Of a DNA stretch of 9,191 bases, positions 6,533-9,191 are shown piece by piece. The position numbers were made by a program, and so were the translations under genes. The stretch's first letter is position 1. Each line of letters opens with the position of its first letter. A model generated the notes under the pieces. The model was not told where the DNA came from, did no database searches, and was given only the letters and a program-made list of their open reading frames with translations. The stretch comes from Pseudomonadota bacterium. Lineage in GTDB: Bacteria > Pseudomonadota > Alphaproteobacteria > Rhizobiales > Xanthobacteraceae. The DNA is taken from the NCBI GenBank assembly GCA_021779635.1, contig JAJYAH010000181.1:1075-10265 (forward strand), read 5' to 3'.

Positions 6533-7792
6533 ATGGACCTGACACCGCGACTGCAGCTGATGAACTGGCTGGTGAGCCAGGGTCTGACCGGCATGCCGGA
6601 GAACGATCTCATTCGCAGCTTTTGCGAGCGCTGCCGCGCCGAAGGCCTCGAGCTGTCGCGCGGGCTTGTCTTCATCGATACGCTGCATCCGACCTTCGAG
6701 GGGCGTGGTTTTCGCTGGAACGACAGCGAAACCAACGAGAGCGAGAGCTTCGAATACGGGCCGACCGCTGAGGGCGACGCCGCGCAAACCTGGCGCCGAT
6801 CGACCTTCTATCACATGCTCGAAAACGGCCATGACGAAATGCGGATCGACCTGGCCGATTGCGCCTCGCTCGACTTCTCGATGATCGATGACCTCGCGGC
6901 GAAAGGCCATCGGCACTTCGTCGCCTTTGTGCACCGGTTCGGCGAGGCCGGAACCATCGGCCAGATGGATTGCGTCTATTCCTATTGGGTGACCCGGCGG
7001 GCCGACGGCTTTGATGACGCGGATCTGTCGGCGCTGCGCGACCTGGTGCCGATGCTGGGGCTCGCCATCAAGTCCGCCGCCCAGGTGGAGATCGCCAGAA
7101 CGCTCGGCCGGGTCTATCTCGGGCGCGATGCCTCCGAGCAGGTTCTGCGCGGGCGCATCGCGCGGGGCGTCACCGAGCGCATCAACGCCGTGCTGTGGTT
7201 TTCCGATCTGCGCGGCTCGACCGCGATCAGCGAAACCATCGCCCCCGACGAGATCATTCCGTTTCTCAACGACTACGCGCAGGCCGCCATTGACGCCATC
7301 CATGATGCCGGCGGCGACGTGCTCAAGCTGATCGGCGATGGCGTGCTGGCGATGTTCACTGGCGACGACATGACCGCCGCCAGGCGGGCCGCGTTGCGCG
7401 CCGAGCATCGTTTCCGCCACAACACCACGTCGCTCAATGCCGCCCGCACGGCCGACGGGCGGCCGACCACGTCGGCCTATGTCGGCCTGCATGTCGGCGA
7501 GGTGTTTTATGGCAACATCGGCAGCGAGGACCGGCTCGACTTCACCGTTGTGGGACCTGCCGTCAACGAAGTCAGCCGCATCGCCTCGATGTGCCGCTCG
7601 GTCGATCGCGAATTGCTGGCGTCGTCGGATTTTCAAGGAGGGCTCGATGCGGCCGGCCGCCGCTACCTCGTCTCGACCGGCCGGTTTGCACTGCGTGGCA
7701 TCGGTCGCGCGCAGGATCTCTACACCCTCGATCCCGGCCTTGCGTCGGATGACGCCGCGGCCGGAGGCTACGCGCGTTATTTGAAGAGTTAG
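6533..7792 (+). CDS. Class III adenylate/guanylate cyclase domain protein
   Basis: This 419-residue, apparently soluble protein should convert ATP to cAMP. The catalytic domain spans about 217-395. Metal-binding aspartates are Asp225 (FSDLRGST) and Asp269 (KLIGDGVLAMF). Lys265 and Asp336 (LDFTVVG) are the residues that favour adenine over guanine. Asn345 and Arg349 (VNEVSRI) are the transition-state residues. All are present, so the enzyme looks active as an adenylate cyclase, probably as a homodimer. Residues 1-190 form an N-terminal region with the motif FIDTLHPTFEGRGFRW (47-62), typical of a family frequent in rhizobia; its input signal is unknown. No Shine-Dalgarno precedes the ATG at 6533; in-frame ATGs at 6560 and 6593 are alternatives. 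It is divergent from the MFS gene. Confidence 0.93.
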   Translation: MDLTPRLQLMNWLVSQGLTGMPENDLIRSFCERCRAEGLELSRGLVFIDTLHPTFEGRGFRWNDSETNESESFEYGPTAEGDAAQTWRRSTFYHMLENGHDEMRIDLADCASLDFSMIDDLAAKGHRHFVAFVHRFGEAGTIGQMDCVYSYWVTRRADGFDDADLSALRDLVPMLGLAIKSAAQVEIARTLGRVYLGRDASEQVLRGRIARGVTERINAVLWFSDLRGSTAISETIAPDEIIPFLNDYAQAAIDAIHDAGGDVLKLIGDGVLAMFTGDDMTAARRAALRAEHRFRHNTTSLNAARTADGRPTTSAYVGLHVGEVFYGNIGSEDRLDFTVVGPAVNEVSRIASMCRSVDRELLASSDFQGGLDAAGRRYLVSTGRFALRGIGRAQDLYTLDPGLASDDAAAGGYARYLKS

Positions 7793-7903
7793 GGCATAGA
7801 CCTTACGGCCATGTCGGCTTTCGCGACAAAGCGGAAAACATCTGCTTGCGGCAGGTATTTCCAGTTTTGACCCACTTCTAAGCTGCAGGCCCGCCGGAAG
7901 GCC

Positions 7904-8470
7904 TTAAGCGCTCACCTTCTTGATCAGACTTAGCAGATGATCATCCAGGCTTTTGGCAACCTTGTCGATATCGATATTGTAGAACTGCCCAAACTGCGTT
8001 GAGGGCTTATCGTATTCGAAGGTCGTTCCGCCCTGCGCGTTTTCATACACGTTGAGCCGCAAGGGGGCGTAGAGAGCAGCACCGAAATTCAGTTTCGTCA
8101 TCTGGGCCGCAGCTATGACGTTGCCGAGATAGTAGACGCTCCCCTGCAGGTGTCTTCCTTCCAGCGCCAGCAAATCGCCTTGCGCCGCGATAAAGTGGAT
8201 CATGAAGCCATCTGGCTCCAGGCCCTGAGTCAGCTTCGCACGAAGTTCGTCGATCTTGCGTTCCTGGAGGAGCTTGCGATAGCCTTCGTCAAACCGCTTG
8301 ACCTCGTCGTCGAGCCGGGATGTCACAAGTCGATAGGGCATGGACGTCTCGATTGTCACGTGATCCATCACGACCGGCGTGTTCGAGATGCGGAACTCGT
8401 TCGGTGTGGCCGCACCTCCCGACGCCAGACTGGCACAAAGCACAGCGGCTACTGAGAACCTCCAAAACAT
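7904..8470 (-). CDS. Exported DUF302-like protein
   Basis: This 188-residue protein has a signal peptide (basic MFWRF start, hydrophobic core at about 6-16, likely cleavage after SGGAA around residue 21) and should be periplasmic. Residues about 85-185 resemble DUF302: GFMIHFIAAQGD, a YYLGN segment (113-117), APLRLNVYEN (135-144), a Gly-Gly turn and a final FEYDKPS. DUF302 has no settled biochemical function. The start is the ATG at 8468-8470 because GGAGG (8476-8480) lies 5 nt before it; an in-frame ATG at 8510-8512 would place 14 residues before the signal peptide and lacks such a site. It lies 53 bp downstream of the broken hydrolase gene on the same strand and converges on the cyclase gene across a 111-bp gap. 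Confidence 0.85.
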   Translation of the reverse strand: MFWRFSVAAVLCASLASGGAATPNEFRISNTPVVMDHVTIETSMPYRLVTSRLDDEVKRFDEGYRKLLQERKIDELRAKLTQGLEPDGFMIHFIAAQGDLLALEGRHLQGSVYYLGNVIAAAQMTKLNFGAALYAPLRLNVYENAQGGTTFEYDKPSTQFGQFYNIDIDKVAKSLDDHLLSLIKKVSA

Positions 8471-8474
8471 CAAG

Positions 8475-8480
8475 ACCTCC
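8475..8480 (-). promoter_or_regulatory. Ribosome-binding site fixing the start of the DUF302-like gene
   Basis: On the minus strand GGAGGT (8480 down to 8475) lies 4 nt before the ATG at 8470-8468. It overlaps a more upstream in-frame ATG (8482-8480), which it rules out as the main start. Confidence 0.8.
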
Positions 8481-8523
8481 ATGGTTAGTCTGGCCGAACC
8501 TGCTAGCGGCAAAGGCCTTTCGT

Positions 8524-9191
8524 CTAAATCTGCCCGGCCGCCGCGAGGATTAGATGTGTGATTTTGTCGGGTTGGGTATCAGGGCAAGATGACTCGCCTT
8601 CACCTCGATCGTCTCCGCGCCCATGCGCTTGGCCATGAAACGTTCGAGATCCGGATTGATGGTCCGGTCATCTGTCGAGACGACATAAAAACTGGGCTTC
8701 GATCTCCAAGCGGCACGGGTCGTCTTGCCCGTAAGTAGAGCCTTATGGAACGGCTCCTGGACGGCATATAGAACGCGGGCCTTTGCTTCAGGCAGGTCAC
8801 CCGCGAAATCGTGCAGGAACGCCGCCTCGCTGAGACGTCCTTCGTCGCCGTCGAACAGGATGCCGGCGGAAGCCGGCGGTGTCGGAAACGTCTTGGCCAG
8901 CGCAGTGTAATCTTCGGCCGCGTCGGGCGCGCGAGCCGCCACATACACAAGCGCCGAGACATTCGGATGCATACCGGCTTCCGTCACGATCATTCCGGAG
9001 AAGGAATGCCCAACCAGGACTGTTGGACCGTCCTGTCGCGCCAGCACGCGCTCGACCGCGGCTACCGCTTCAGAGAGCGTTGTCAGAGGGTTTTGTACGG
9101 CCGTCGCATTGAGCCCCGCCGCCCGCAATCGTGCAATCACCTCGACCAGCATGACCCGTCGGCGAACAACCCGTGCACGAGGACGACGTTG
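8524..9191 (-). pseudogene. Alpha/beta hydrolase (esterase-like), two frameshifts, 5' end outside window
   Basis: The gene reads from the right edge and must be assembled from three frames. Frame one (9190-9143) gives NVVLVHGLFADGSCWS, the oxyanion-loop strand HGxFADGSCW of this esterase family, then stops at TGA 9139-9137. Frame two (from GAG at 9143) gives the core: VLVGHSFSG with the nucleophile Ser, VSTDDRTI with the acid, and KASHLAL with the catalytic His; it stops early at TAA 8552-8550. Frame three (from ACC at 8577) gives TQPDKITHLILAAAGQI, the expected C-terminal helix, ending at TAG 8526-8524. Both junctions fit single-base deletions. An apparent ATG at 9152 gives an open 200-residue frame but lacks the first strand and oxyanion loop. 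The assembled protein is about 220 residues plus the missing start, normal for the family. The catalytic triad codons survive, so decay is recent or the indels are sequence errors. Confidence 0.8.

Noticed and set aside
6398..7636. Minus-strand open frame of 412 codons across the cyclase gene
   Set aside because: It is antisense to a cyclase with every catalytic residue intact. The product is His/Arg/Gly/Ala-rich with no recognisable fold.
7887..7904. AGGCC/GGCCT hairpin at the end of the DUF302-like gene as a terminator
   Set aside because: It has only five pairs around an 8-nt loop, overlaps the stop codon and has no T-run.
8524..9191. Programmed -1 ribosomal frameshifting as an explanation for the hydrolase frames
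   Set aside because: Neither junction has a slippery heptamer of the X-XXY-YYZ type, and two such events in a small esterase would be without precedent that I know of. Deletions or sequence errors are simpler.

Overview
The window is GC-rich DNA that looks like an alphaproteobacterial chromosome, most likely Bradyrhizobium or a close relative in the Nitrobacteraceae. The evidence is strong G/C bias at third codon positions, a multi-PAS hybrid histidine kinase and a class III cyclase of types common in that group, and an intergenic palindrome at the left end that resembles repeats I remember from Bradyrhizobium genomes. The genus is inferred from memory of such sequences, not from a search.

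Left region (1-3644). A possible 3' end of a plus-strand gene lies at the edge, followed by an inverted repeat at about 58-149. Two minus-strand genes come next, probably co-transcribed: a 965-residue hybrid histidine kinase (four PAS domains, HisKA, HATPase_c, receiver), then a small GFA-family zinc protein 47 bp downstream of it. A 396-bp divergent gap (3645-4040) carries a perfect 14-bp palindrome.

Middle region (4041-6532). A plus-strand gene encodes an exported metallo-beta-lactamase-fold protein with the complete metal-ligand set of the AiiA-type N-acyl-homoserine lactonases. It converges with a minus-strand pair: a 12-helix MFS transporter followed by a 63-residue single-pass membrane protein. 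A 235-bp divergent gap separates the transporter from the next gene.

Right region (6533-9191). A plus-strand class III adenylate cyclase with all catalytic residues intact converges on a minus-strand exported DUF302-like protein. Upstream of the latter lies an alpha/beta hydrolase gene that runs off the window edge and is broken by two separate 1-nt deletions, so it is called a pseudogene.

No mobile element, CRISPR array, tRNA or rRNA was seen. The genes look like a mixed set of signalling (kinase, cyclase), possible quorum quenching (lactonase) and transport functions, not one dedicated system. The most notable points are the doubly frameshifted hydrolase, the His in place of the AiiA catalytic Tyr in the exported lactonase-like enzyme, the altered cysteine pair in the GFA protein, and a promoter placed so close to the cyclase start codon that its transcript could be leaderless.
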